Assembly (NCBI GenBank): GCA_020633195.1
Contig: JACKEC010000016.1
Coordinates: 1 to 64,000 of the forward strand
Direction of reading: 5' to 3'
DNA: 64,000 bases
Source of the DNA: Sandaracinaceae bacterium
GTDB lineage: Bacteria > Myxococcota_A > Polyangia > Polyangiales > Sandaracinaceae
This document shows positions 15,207-23,469 of the stretch, piece by piece; the first letter of the stretch is position 1, and each line of letters starts with the position of its first letter. A program made the position numbers and the translations under genes. The notes below the pieces were generated by a model that was not told the DNA's origin, made no database searches, and saw only the letters and a program-made list of their open reading frames with translations.

Positions 15207-17981
15207 ATGAGGCTGACCCGGGGGATCACGCGCGCCGCGCTCGCGCTCTTCTTGCTCACCGCCGCGTGCGACGACGACGAGGAGGAGTCGACCGAGGGCA
15301 ACGAGGCGACGGAGCCCACGCCCCCGGCGGCGACCGGGCCCCTGCTCGAGCAGCAAGGCAACCTCGCGGCGGACGCGCCGAGCGACGGCCGCGGGCGCTA
15401 CGACCGCTACTTCGTGGACGTCCGCGCGAACGACAGGATCCTGGTGACGCTCACCTCGACCGCGTTCGATCCGATCCTCGAGGTCACGCCGCCGTCGAGC
15501 GGGGCGCTCGTCAACGACGACTGGCAGGGCGACACGACGCGCTCGCAGATCGAGCTCATCACGAGCGTGGCCGGCCAGATGAAGATCGAGGTGCGGAGCT
15601 ACGCGCCGACGGGGGCGGGCGCCTACTCGCTCACCGCGCGGCGCGTGGGCGAGGACGGCGAGGCGGCGTCCGTGCCGGTGCTGAGCGCAGGTCAGACCGT
15701 CGACCAGGCGATCACCGGCGACGGAGACGCGTACGTGATCCGCGCCGAGGGCCCGATCCGGATCGCGGTGAGCGCGCGCGGCGGCGCCGCCCCGTCCACG
15801 TCGGTGGTCAGCCCGGACGGTCGCGGGCTCTCCCCGCGCGACGGGGCGTACGAGGCGTCCGAGGCGGGCAACTACCGGCTCCAGGTGGCCGGCGCGACGG
15901 GCCTCGCGTACCGCGTCGCGGTGACCCAGGGCACGGCGACCCGACCGCTGCTCGCGCGGGCGCACCACCAGTTCGAGCAGATCCTCAACCAGCTCGCGGG
16001 GACCGCGCCGAGCAACGCCGGCGACGACACGCCGCCGCCCCCGGGGCAGGCGACCGACGCCGCGCCCACGGCGCCTCGCGCGCTGCTCGTGCGCATCGGG
16101 GATCGGCTCAACGGGAACCTCGCCGCCAACGACAGCCGGCTCCAGAGCGGGGAGTACTACGACGTCTACGAGCTGAGCGTCGCGCAGCCGGGAGAGACCA
16201 TCGCGATCGAGATGGAGTCCGCGACCCTCGACTGCTTCCTGCGCGTCGACGGCCCCAACGGAGGCCACTGGGAGAACGACGACTTCGGCGGGACGCTCAA
16301 CTCGCGCGTGGAGCTGCCGCTCACGGTCGCGGGCACGTACCGCATCGTGACCACGAGCTACCGCGAGGGCGAGACGGGGCCCTACGAGCTCAAGGTGCTG
16401 ACGCAGCGCGACGCCGCGGCGTCGGCCGTCGCGGGGGGCGCGCCCGCGGGCGGGGCGCCCGCGGGACCCGAGCAGCGCATCGAGGGCGAGCTGGCACAGG
16501 GCGACTCGACGCTGCGCAGCGGCGAGTTCTACGACGAGCACACCTTCGACTGGCCGGCCGGCGCGCGGATGCACATCGAGGCGCAGTCGACGGAGTTCGA
16601 CACCTACCTGATCGTCCACCCGCCCTCGGGCCGGCAGCAGGACAACGACGACATGGTCCCGGGGCAGAGCCTGAACGCGGGGCTCGACCTGCAGACCGAG
16701 GAGGCCGGCACCTACCGCGTGATGGTCACGAGCTACCAGCCGGGTGAGACGGGCCACTACACCCTCGTCCTCGGCGGAGGCGGCGGGGTCGCGGCGCCGC
16801 CGCCGACGGGCAACCCGCAGGCGAACACGCCGCCGGCGGGCGGCCGCACCGAGACGGGGAGCCTCGCGCAGGGCGATCGCACGCTCCAGAGCGGCGAGTT
16901 CAGCGACACGTTCACGATGACGTTCACGCCGCGGAGCGCGGTGTCGATCCGGCTCGAGTCGAGCGACTTCGACACCTACCTCATCGTGCGCTCGCCCAGC
17001 GGCAACCAGGAGGACAACGACGACCTCACGCCGGGCCAGGGGCTGAACAGCGGGCTCGACATCCCCGTCGCCGAGCCGGGCGAGTACGCGATCGTGGTCA
17101 CGAGCTATCGGCCCGGCGAGACGGGTCGGTACACGCTCCGTGTCTCCGAGGGGCCGTCGGTGGTGTCGCCGCCCTCGAGCCCGACGCCGCCGAACGGTGC
17201 GCCCCCGAACGGCGCGCCCCCGAACGGCGCGCCGCCCGCGGCCGCGAGCGGGGAGGCGGGCCGCGTGTGGGGTCTCTTCGCCGGGATCACCGACTACCCC
17301 GGGCAGACCAACGACCTGCCCGAGTGCGCCAACGACGCGCGCAAGCTCGCCGAGGCCGTGCGCAACCAGGGCAACATGCCCTCGAGCCAGGAATTCTTGC
17401 TGACGGACTCGCAGGCCACCACCGGCAACATCCGGCAGGCGATGCAGACGATCGCGTCGCGGATCCGACCCGACGACGTCTTCATCTTCTTCTACTCCGG
17501 GCACGGCGGTCAGACGGACTCGAGCTCGGACCCGCGCGAGATCGACGAGCGCGACGAGTACATGTTCGTCTACGACGGTCGCCTGATGGACGACGAGGTC
17601 GGGCAGCTCTTCGACCAGATCCACTCGCGCGTCTCGCTCATCGCGCTCGACGCGTGCTTCGCGGGCGGCTTCGCGAAGGACGTGATCACGACGCGCGGCC
17701 GCGTGGGCCTGTTCTCGAGCGAGGAGGACGTGACGAGCGCGGTCGCCAGCAACTTCCAGGCGGGCGGCTACCTCTCCCACTTCCTGCGGCTCGGCATCCA
17801 GGGCGAGGCCGACAACGACCCGAACAACGCGATCCTCACGGTCGGCGAGCTGACCCACTACACGTGGCGGCAGTTCGGGCAGCACGCCTCCGACGTCCGC
17901 ATGTCGATGGGCTACCAGCACCTCGTCGTCGACCGCGGCGCGGTCCCCACCTCCGAGGTCCTCTGGGCGGTCCGCCGCTGA
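15207..17981 (+). CDS. Secreted caspase-like (C14) peptidase with repeated PPC-type domains
   Basis: The 924-residue lipoprotein has a signal ending Leu-Thr-Ala-Ala-Cys. Four PPC-like beta-sandwich repeats (about 50-150, 295-400, 425-520, 545-640) share Ser-Gly-Glu-Phe/Tyr, Phe-Asp-Thr-Tyr-Leu and Tyr-x-x-Gly-Glu-Thr-Gly motifs, and there is a more divergent segment near 160-240. An Asn-Gly-Ala-Pro-Pro linker then leads to a caspase p20-like domain (690-924). The dyad is visible: His766 in Tyr-Ser-Gly-His-Gly-Gly and Cys817 in Asp-Ala-Cys-Phe-Ala-Gly-Gly. Being extracytoplasmic, it is unlikely to be a classical cell-death caspase. Processing of surface proteins, or toxicity to neighbours or prey, is speculative. 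Confidence 0.88.
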   Translation: MRLTRGITRAALALFLLTAACDDDEEESTEGNEATEPTPPAATGPLLEQQGNLAADAPSDGRGRYDRYFVDVRANDRILVTLTSTAFDPILEVTPPSSGALVNDDWQGDTTRSQIELITSVAGQMKIEVRSYAPTGAGAYSLTARRVGEDGEAASVPVLSAGQTVDQAITGDGDAYVIRAEGPIRIAVSARGGAAPSTSVVSPDGRGLSPRDGAYEASEAGNYRLQVAGATGLAYRVAVTQGTATRPLLARAHHQFEQILNQLAGTAPSNAGDDTPPPPGQATDAAPTAPRALLVRIGDRLNGNLAANDSRLQSGEYYDVYELSVAQPGETIAIEMESATLDCFLRVDGPNGGHWENDDFGGTLNSRVELPLTVAGTYRIVTTSYREGETGPYELKVLTQRDAAASAVAGGAPAGGAPAGPEQRIEGELAQGDSTLRSGEFYDEHTFDWPAGARMHIEAQSTEFDTYLIVHPPSGRQQDNDDMVPGQSLNAGLDLQTEEAGTYRVMVTSYQPGETGHYTLVLGGGGGVAAPPPTGNPQANTPPAGGRTETGSLAQGDRTLQSGEFSDTFTMTFTPRSAVSIRLESSDFDTYLIVRSPSGNQEDNDDLTPGQGLNSGLDIPVAEPGEYAIVVTSYRPGETGRYTLRVSEGPSVVSPPSSPTPPNGAPPNGAPPNGAPPAAASGEAGRVWGLFAGITDYPGQTNDLPECANDARKLAEAVRNQGNMPSSQEFLLTDSQATTGNIRQAMQTIASRIRPDDVFIFFYSGHGGQTDSSSDPREIDERDEYMFVYDGRLMDDEVGQLFDQIHSRVSLIALDACFAGGFAKDVITTRGRVGLFSSEEDVTSAVASNFQAGGYLSHFLRLGIQGEADNDPNNAILTVGELTHYTWRQFGQHASDVRMSMGYQHLVVDRGAVPTSEVLWAVRR
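17190..17234 (+). repeat. Three 15-bp in-frame tandem repeats (Pro-Asn-Gly-Ala-Pro linker)
   Basis: Three near-identical 15-base units encode Pro-Asn-Gly-Ala-Pro three times in the linker before the caspase-like domain. The units differ at only a couple of third positions. The copy number may vary between strains through slippage, lengthening or shortening the linker without breaking the frame. Confidence 0.85.
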
Positions 17982-17984
17982 CGG

Positions 17985-18425
17985 TCATAGGCCGGCCTCG
18001 AGCGCCTCTTTGAGCATCAGCAGGTCGTTCTGGATCGAGCGCTTCACCATCCGTGACAGGAGCGGGCCGGCCATCTTGAAGAAGCCGCTGCCGCCGCCAG
18101 CGCAGTGGATCCGGGTGGTGGTGTGGCCGCCCGGCGCGTCCTCGAGCAGGTAGGTCACGCGCATCTCGAAGGGCTCGTTGGTGAGCATCTGGACGCGCGC
18201 CTCGGGCTCGTGATCGAGCACCTCGATGACGTAAGAGAACTTGCGCCCGAGGAACTTCGAGGTGCGCTCGACCTTGGAGCCCGTGACGAGCGGCCCGTCG
18301 GTCAGCGGCTTGGCGTCGACCAGCCCGCCGGTCCACGTGGCGTCGTTTCGGGGGTCGAACATGTAGGCGGCCACCTCGGCGCGCGGGCGCTCGATGGTGA
18401 CCTCGGCGGTGATGTCCACGCTCAT
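17985..18425 (-). CDS. SRPBCC/polyketide-cyclase-like protein
   Basis: This 146-residue protein has the START/SRPBCC pattern. It opens with a strand Val-Thr-Ile-Glu-Arg-Pro and a helix Ala-Glu-Val-Ala-Ala-Tyr-Met-Phe-Asp-Pro. The central strands with Gly-Ser-Lys-Val-Glu-Arg follow, and the C-terminal helix is long and begins at Met-Ala-Gly-Pro-Leu. Members bind hydrophobic ligands in a deep cavity, and many have no known ligand. The ATG at 18425 is chosen because only from here is the sequence family-like; the open frame extends far upstream in a non-coding sense. It is divergent from a LysR regulator (75 bp between starts), which may control it. Confidence 0.8.
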   Translation of the reverse strand: MSVDITAEVTIERPRAEVAAYMFDPRNDATWTGGLVDAKPLTDGPLVTGSKVERTSKFLGRKFSYVIEVLDHEPEARVQMLTNEPFEMRVTYLLEDAPGGHTTTRIHCAGGGSGFFKMAGPLLSRMVKRSIQNDLLMLKEALEAGL

Positions 18426-18470
18426 GGCCTCGAACCTACGGGCGCCTGGCGTCCTGGACAATGGTTGGAT

Positions 18471-18499
18471 ATCGAGACTCTTTGTCCCATCATCGAGAC
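18471..18499. promoter_or_regulatory. Direct repeat ATCGAGAC, 21-bp period, in LysR/SRPBCC intergenic region
   Basis: ATCGAGAC occurs at 18471-18478 and again at 18492-18499, two helical turns apart. The second copy nearly abuts the LysR start codon. The position suits autoregulation by the LysR protein and co-control of the divergent SRPBCC gene. A chance direct repeat cannot be excluded. Confidence 0.3.
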
Positions 18500-18500
18500 G

Positions 18501-19484
18501 ATGCGGATGGACGACATGCGGGTCTTCTCGGCCGTCGCGGAGGCGGGCTCGTTCACGGGGGCGGCGAAGCGGCTCGAGCTGCCCAAGCAGACGGTGAGCC
18601 GGCGCGTCGCCGAGCTCGAGGCGGTCCTCGGGGTGCGGCTGATCCAGCGGACGACGCGGTCGCTCCGCCTGACCGATCTCGGCGCCGCCTACGCCGCGCG
18701 CTGCGCGGAGGTGGTGCGCCTCGCGGACGAGGCGACGGCGGCCGTCACCGACGCGGCCCCGCGCGTCGCGGGCGTCCTGCGGGTGACCGCCGATCCGCTC
18801 TTCGGGGAGGCGTTCCTCGCCGACCTCGTCTCGGACTACCTCGAGCGGCACCCCGACGTGGCCGTCGAGATCATGCTCACGCAGCGCAAGGTCGACCTCG
18901 TGGAGGAGGGCTTCGACGTCGCCTTCCGCGTCGGCCGCGAGCCGGACAGCGCGCTCGTCGCGACCAAGCTCGGGCCGGCGTCCGTGCGCTACTGCGCGAG
19001 CCCCGAGTACCTCGCGCGGCGCGGCGTCCCGCGCGGCCTCACCGACCTCGACGCGCACGACTGCGTGGCGCTCGCGCCCGAGGGGGCGCCCGCGCGGTGG
19101 CTCTTCCTCGTCGACGGCGCGCCAGAGTGGCGGGTGGTGTCGGGGCGCCTCCGCGTGAACCACCTGCCGACGGCCAAGCGCGTCGCGCTGTCGGGCGGCG
19201 GGATCGTGAACCTGCCGACGTTCGCGGTCGCCGCCGAGCTCGAGGCGGGCGCGCTCGAGACGGTGCTCGACGAGCTCGTCGCGCCCTTCGGCGACGTGTC
19301 CCTCGTCTACGCGGAGCGGCGGCTGCTCGCGCCGCGCGTCCGGCGCTTCGTCGACCTCACGGTCGCGCGGTTCCGCGAGGGGCGGCTGCTCGAAGGGCCT
19401 CCGCCAGGCGCGGCAGCACGTCCCCGGCGCGCGCGCTCACCCGCACGGTCGCGACCGAGTCGCCCCGGCTCTCGCCGAGGTTGA
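18501..19484 (+). CDS. LysR-family transcriptional regulator
   Basis: The 327-residue protein has the LysR winged helix-turn-helix at the N-terminus (Met-Arg-Val-Phe-x-Ala-Val-Ala-Glu-Ala-Gly-Ser-Phe-Thr, then Leu-Pro-Lys-Gln-Thr-Val-Ser-Arg-Arg-Val-Ala-Glu-Leu-Glu) and a periplasmic-binding-like effector domain from ~90 to 295. It is most like the aminoethylphosphonate-type/CrgA-like subgroup in wording. In-frame ATGs at 18507 and 18516 are alternative starts. The last ~30 residues are an unusual Arg/Pro tail. This tail is encoded opposite the sirtuin 3' end, a 128-bp convergent overlap, and probably reflects a lost earlier stop. The likely target is the divergent SRPBCC gene. Confidence 0.88.
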   Translation: MRMDDMRVFSAVAEAGSFTGAAKRLELPKQTVSRRVAELEAVLGVRLIQRTTRSLRLTDLGAAYAARCAEVVRLADEATAAVTDAAPRVAGVLRVTADPLFGEAFLADLVSDYLERHPDVAVEIMLTQRKVDLVEEGFDVAFRVGREPDSALVATKLGPASVRYCASPEYLARRGVPRGLTDLDAHDCVALAPEGAPARWLFLVDGAPEWRVVSGRLRVNHLPTAKRVALSGGGIVNLPTFAVAAELEAGALETVLDELVAPFGDVSLVYAERRLLAPRVRRFVDLTVARFREGRLLEGPPPGAAARPRRARSPARSRPSRPGSRRG

Positions 19485-20196
19485 CGATCGCGATCGGCTG
19501 CCCGTTCGCGTGCGCTCGCTTCACGAAGCGGTAGCCGCTGAACACCGCGAGCGAGCTGCCCACCACCAGGAGCGCGTCGGCGGCGTCGACGATCCCGTAG
19601 GCGCGCTCCACGCGCTCGCGCGGGACCCCCTCGCCGAAGAAGACGACGTCGGGCTTGAGGGCGCCGCCGCACGCGCCGCAGCCGGCGACGGTGAAGCGAG
19701 CCACCAGCTCGAGCGGGAGCTCCGCGTCTCCGTCCGGCGCCATCTCCGCGCGGTGGGCGCGCCAGCCGGGGTTCATCGCGTCGAGCCGCGCCTGGAGGTC
19801 GTCCCGCGGCTCGATGAGGCCGCACTCGAGGCAGCGGACGTCGGCGAGCGCGCCGTGCAGCTCCACCACGTCGCTCGAGCCCGCGGCGTGATGGAGGCGG
19901 TCGACGTTCTGCGTGATCAGCCCCGCGAGGCGACCGTCGCGCTCCATCGACGCGAGCGCGTGGTGCGCGGGGTTGGGCGCCTTGCCGCGGAAGCGCTCCC
20001 AGCCGACGAACGCGCGCGCCCAGTAGCGCTGGCGACCCTCCGGGCTCTTCACGAACTCGGAGAACCGGATCGGGTTGCGGGCGCGGCGGCGGGTCTCGGG
20101 GCCGCGGTAGTCGGGGATGCCGCTCTCGGTCGAGCAGCCCGCGCCGGTGAGCACGGCGATCCGGCCACCCCCGAGCAAGTCGATCAGCGCGTTCAC
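19357..20196 (-). CDS. Sirtuin (Sir2-family NAD-dependent protein deacylase)
   Basis: The start is the GTG at 20196, giving 279 residues, a normal bacterial sirtuin length. The NAD-binding Gly-Ala-Gly-x-Ser variant Thr-Gly-Ala-Gly-Cys-Ser with Gly-Ile-Pro-Asp-Tyr-Arg-Gly is present. So are the Thr-Gln-Asn-Val-Asp-Arg-Leu-His motif, catalytic His in Glu-Leu-His-Gly, two zinc Cys-x2-Cys pairs and Gly-Ser-Ser-Leu. It would remove acyl groups from lysines using NAD+. The gene lies 32 bp downstream of, and on the same strand as, the DUF4150 PAAR-like gene, so it may be the last cistron of the secretion operon. Its 3' end overlaps the LysR gene. Confidence 0.9.
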   Translation of the reverse strand: MNALIDLLGGGRIAVLTGAGCSTESGIPDYRGPETRRRARNPIRFSEFVKSPEGRQRYWARAFVGWERFRGKAPNPAHHALASMERDGRLAGLITQNVDRLHHAAGSSDVVELHGALADVRCLECGLIEPRDDLQARLDAMNPGWRAHRAEMAPDGDAELPLELVARFTVAGCGACGGALKPDVVFFGEGVPRERVERAYGIVDAADALLVVGSSLAVFSGYRFVKRAHANGQPIAIVNLGESRGDSVATVRVSARAGDVLPRLAEALRAAAPRGTARP

Positions 20197-20228
20197 CGAC
20201 TCGGAGCGTAGGGCCGAAGGCGCGGCCG

Positions 20229-20642
20229 TCACCCCAGGCAGATCACGACGGTCTGGCTCGGCACGAGCTGGTTGCCCACGGGGGCGTTCGGCGAGGCGCC
20301 GTTGCTGCCGATGACGTCGAGGTTCCGGACGACCGGTGAGCCCTCGACGTTCAGCTTCATGGACGACTGCGTGCGGGCGCACGGGCCGCCGAACATCCCG
20401 CTCGTGACGCCACCGCCGACGCCGGGCTCGTCGCCCTGGGTCTTCATGACCTTGGTCTTCACGGTGAGGACGTTCTTGTTGAGGATCTTGACCCGGAGCG
20501 CGCACGTCGGCGCCATCGCGGTCGCGCACTGGCCGATGCTCGGGTAGGGGATCGGCACCGGGTTGGGGGCCGGGGGCGCGGGGGTGAGGCAGACGTTGGG
20601 GAACGCCATCGTCATGCCGGCCATGTTCGTCGAGACGTGCAT
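20229..20642 (-). CDS. DUF4150 PAAR-like spike-tip protein
   Basis: The 137-residue protein starts at the ATG at 20642, 11 bp after the DUF3540 stop. It has the DUF4150 pattern: Met-Ala-Phe-Pro-Asn-Val-Cys-x-Thr-Pro near the N-terminus and Pro-Asn-Pro-x-Pro-x-Pro-Tyr-Pro. Met-Lys-Thr-Gln-Gly-Asp-Glu-Pro-Gly, Gly-Gly-Val-Thr-Ser-Gly and Val-Pro-Ser-Gln-Thr-Val follow. DUF4150 proteins are PAAR-like and cap the VgrG spike of type VI secretion systems, linking cargo to it. There is no C-terminal toxin extension, so any effector must be a separate protein. It is the distal gene of the island. Confidence 0.88.
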   Translation of the reverse strand: MHVSTNMAGMTMAFPNVCLTPAPPAPNPVPIPYPSIGQCATAMAPTCALRVKILNKNVLTVKTKVMKTQGDEPGVGGGVTSGMFGGPCARTQSSMKLNVEGSPVVRNLDVIGSNGASPNAPVGNQLVPSQTVVICLG

Positions 20643-20653
20643 CGCTTCGCTCC

Positions 20654-21457
20654 TCAGCCCAGCTCGATCTTCTCGGCCATGATCTCCATGTCGTCCTCGG
20701 CCTTGAGCGTGACGTGGTTGGCCATGACGGTGTAGGCGTCGCGGGCGACCATGCGGATGCGGCCGCCGCGGATCTGCTGGACGCCTTCGACCTCGCGGAA
20801 GGCGTCCCGCATCCGCTCGACGATGCGGCCCACGCGGCTCTCGACGACGTCGGCGGTGTGGCGTACCGCCTTGACGGCGCTGTCCACGCGACCGGCCGCG
20901 AAGAAGGCTTGCTGGATCGAGAAGCGCGCGTCCCCGAGCTTGGCGCCGAAGCGGGTGGCCTCGAGCTGGGTGTTGCCCTCGTCCATCGTGAGGGACTGCT
21001 CGCCCACGCCGATCGAGAGCGACTCCTGGCCGCGGATGCGGACCGCGCGCCCCTCGAGGTCGAGCTCGTCCGCGCGCAGCAGCACCTCGCGCGAGCTCAC
21101 GACGCTGCGCCCCGTGCGGGCGTCGTGCGTGAACAGGACCTCGCCGTGGGCTCCGCGCACGGTGAGCACGTCGGACTCCACGGTCGCGGCGACTCCGTCG
21201 CTCGTCCGCCCGGCGACGACGGGTCGGATCGCGCCGACCACGCCGAGCACCCACGCGCCCTCGGCGCCCACGAGCACGACGACGCGATCACCGACCACGG
21301 GCCGGTAGTCTCCCGTCGTGGCCACCGTCGCGTCGACGACGGCCGCGCCGACCTCGACCTGCACCGCGCGCGGCCCGCGCAGCGCGACCACGCGGCCTTC
21401 GCGGGGCCCCGCGTCCGGGGGATCTTCGACGACCTCGGCTGCTCGCATCTCGTTCAC
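20654..21457 (-). CDS. DUF3540 protein, type VI secretion-associated
   Basis: This 267-residue protein starts at the GTG at 21457, whose GTGA overlaps the stop of the pentapeptide gene; an ATG at 21448 is an alternative. Residues ~15-85 look like an OB/SH3-type barrel (Pro-Val-Val-Gly-Asp-Arg-Val-Val-Val-Leu-Val-Gly). The middle is beta-repetitive (Ser-Leu-Ser-Ile-Gly-Val-Gly), then comes a helical stretch with heptads, and the end is beta-rich (Val-Thr-Leu-Lys-Ala-Glu-Asp-Asp-Met-Glu-Ile). The barrel followed by beta-repeats echoes the gp5-like part of VgrG. In known loci DUF3540 genes sit between DUF2169/pentapeptide and DUF4150 genes, exactly as here. Confidence 0.82.
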   Translation of the reverse strand: MNEMRAAEVVEDPPDAGPREGRVVALRGPRAVQVEVGAAVVDATVATTGDYRPVVGDRVVVLVGAEGAWVLGVVGAIRPVVAGRTSDGVAATVESDVLTVRGAHGEVLFTHDARTGRSVVSSREVLLRADELDLEGRAVRIRGQESLSIGVGEQSLTMDEGNTQLEATRFGAKLGDARFSIQQAFFAAGRVDSAVKAVRHTADVVESRVGRIVERMRDAFREVEGVQQIRGGRIRMVARDAYTVMANHVTLKAEDDMEIMAEKIELG

Positions 21458-23469
21458 GATCCTTTCGGGACGAAGTCTTCCGCCTTCGCCCGCTTCTCGT
21501 TGGTTCGGCGGACCCCGCCGAGGGAGGCGTCGGTCCAGATGGTGGCGTGATCCTCGACGCGATGGAGATCGGCGCCGTCGAGAATCGCGCGGGTGAGGTC
21601 CGCGGCGTCGAGCTTCGCGTGAGCGAGCAGCCCGTGCCGGATCGAGGCCCCCGCGAGGTTGGCGCCGCGCAGATCCGCGCCCTCCATCACGGCTCCGTCG
21701 AGCTTGGCTCCGGCGAAGCGCGTCTTCATCGCGGTCGCGTCGGGGTATTGGCTGTGGGAGAGGTCGGCGTCTCCGAAGTCCGCCTCGTCGAGGGTGGCCT
21801 CGGCGAAGATCGCGAATCGGCCGAGCAGCCCCCGCGCGGAGGCCTTCTGCAGCTTCGCGCCGTAGAAGCTCACGCCGTTGGCGCGGCACCCGTCGAGGCG
21901 CGCCTCGCGGAGGTCCGCGCGCGTGAAGTCCGCGTTGATGATCGGGCACCTCCGGAAGTCCACTCCGACGGCCTTCACGTCGCGCAGGGACGCCATCTCG
22001 AGGTTGGTTCGCAGGAAGGTCACCTTGCCGAGCTCGGCGTCGTCGAGCTTCGCGTAGCGCAGGTCGGCGTCGGTCATGTCGGCGCCGTCGAGCGTAGAGC
22101 CGCGCAGGTTCGCGCGGTGCAGCATGGCCCTGGCGAGCTTGGCGCCGTCGAGCTTGGCCCCTTGCACGCGGGCGCTCTCGAGCTGCGCGTGCTCGAGGTT
22201 GGCCCCCGTGAGGTTCGCCTTCGAGAGGGTCGCGTTGGTGAGGTTGGCTTCGCTGAGGTCCGCGCCGGACAGGTCGGCCTCGGCGAAGTCGCACCCGGTC
22301 AGGTCGCAGCCCGAGAGGAAGACGCCGGGCATCTTGCAGCGCATGAAGCTCATCGCGGCCAGCGCGCGCGCGTCGAAGCGCGCCCCGGAGAGGTCGGTGC
22401 CGAAGAACTGGGTTCCCTGAACCGAGACGCCGCGCAGATCGGCGCCTCCGAGCTCCACGTTGGCGAGGTTGGCTCCGTCGAGGTTCGCGCCGGCGAGGTT
22501 GGCGTCCACGGCCGCGGCACCCGTCAGGTCCGCGCGCCGGAGGTCGGCGTGGGTGAGGTTCGCGCCGTCGAGCAGCGCCTCGTTCAACTGCGCGTCGACG
22601 AGCGACGCCTTCGAGAGGTCGACGCCCCGGAGGTCGGCCCCGTGGAGGTGAGCGCGGTCGAGGAGGACACCGGCCAACGACTTGCCCGCGAAGCCCACCT
22701 CGGGGAGGTGCGCGCCGCGGAGGTCGGTGGGCATGCCCGCGATCGTCGTGAATTCGACCTCGAGCAGATGCGCGTTCTCGAGGATCGCGCCCGTGAGATC
22801 GGCGCCGTCGAGCTTGGCTCGAGACAGCGTCGCGCCCGTGAGGCTCGTCCCGAGGAGCCTGGCCTGCGACAGATCCGCGTCGGTGAGGTTCGCCCCGTCG
22901 AGCGTCGACCCGGAGAGGTCCGCGACCCGCAGCTGCGCTCGCGTCAGGTTGGCGTCGGTGAGGTTCGCGGGGCCGAAGCGCGCGCCGTTGAGCTTCGCGC
23001 CCACCATCGTGGCCTTCACGAAGCTGGCGGCCTCGAGCTTCATCGCGCCGATGTCGACGCCCGCGACCGTCGCTCCGTCGAAGCACGCGCCGCTCGCGTC
23101 CACCGCGTCCTCGCCGTAGCCGAGCGTGAGCTGGCCGATCAGCTTGGCCTTCTTCAGGCTCGCGCGGCGCAGGTCGACGCGCTTCAGGGAGACGACGGTC
23201 CACACGGACCCGTCGAGCAGCGCGCCTCGCAGGTCGACGTCGACGAGATCGACGTTGTCGAGCGTGAGGTCGGTGAGGTCGGCGCCCGCGAGGTTCGCTC
23301 CCCGCACGATCACGTCCACGAGCGCGCGTCGCTTGCGGACGCGCTCGAGCACCTGCTCGGGCTGCGTCAGGACGACGCGCTCCTCCGCCGCGGCCTTGTC
23401 GCGGCGCTCCTGCTCCATCTCGCCGAACGCCTCGAGCGCGGCGTCGATCTTCTCTCGATCGAAGCTCAT
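21454..23469 (-). CDS. Giant pentapeptide-repeat protein
   Basis: The 671-residue protein starts at the ATG at 23469, which overlaps the stop of the DUF2169 gene (ATGA). After a charged N-terminal helix (~45 residues), nearly the whole length from ~50 to ~650 follows the A(D/N)LXX pentapeptide code (Gly-Ala-Asn-Leu-x, Gly-Ala-Asp-Leu-Thr). This predicts a long right-handed quadrilateral beta-helix. A few irregular breaks (for example around Leu-Glu-Val-Glu-Phe-Thr-Thr) could be loops. Genes of this type travel with DUF2169 and DUF4150 in type VI clusters. Whether this one is structural, adaptor or cargo is unknown. There is no signal peptide. Confidence 0.88.
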   Translation of the reverse strand: MSFDREKIDAALEAFGEMEQERRDKAAAEERVVLTQPEQVLERVRKRRALVDVIVRGANLAGADLTDLTLDNVDLVDVDLRGALLDGSVWTVVSLKRVDLRRASLKKAKLIGQLTLGYGEDAVDASGACFDGATVAGVDIGAMKLEAASFVKATMVGAKLNGARFGPANLTDANLTRAQLRVADLSGSTLDGANLTDADLSQARLLGTSLTGATLSRAKLDGADLTGAILENAHLLEVEFTTIAGMPTDLRGAHLPEVGFAGKSLAGVLLDRAHLHGADLRGVDLSKASLVDAQLNEALLDGANLTHADLRRADLTGAAAVDANLAGANLDGANLANVELGGADLRGVSVQGTQFFGTDLSGARFDARALAAMSFMRCKMPGVFLSGCDLTGCDFAEADLSGADLSEANLTNATLSKANLTGANLEHAQLESARVQGAKLDGAKLARAMLHRANLRGSTLDGADMTDADLRYAKLDDAELGKVTFLRTNLEMASLRDVKAVGVDFRRCPIINADFTRADLREARLDGCRANGVSFYGAKLQKASARGLLGRFAIFAEATLDEADFGDADLSHSQYPDATAMKTRFAGAKLDGAVMEGADLRGANLAGASIRHGLLAHAKLDAADLTRAILDGADLHRVEDHATIWTDASLGGVRRTNEKRAKAEDFVPKGS

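Noticed and set aside
15147..17921. Minus-strand open frame of about 920 codons opposite the caspase-like gene
   Set aside because: Compositional shadow only (Arg/Val/Glu-rich, no domain). The plus strand encodes conserved PPC and caspase domains.
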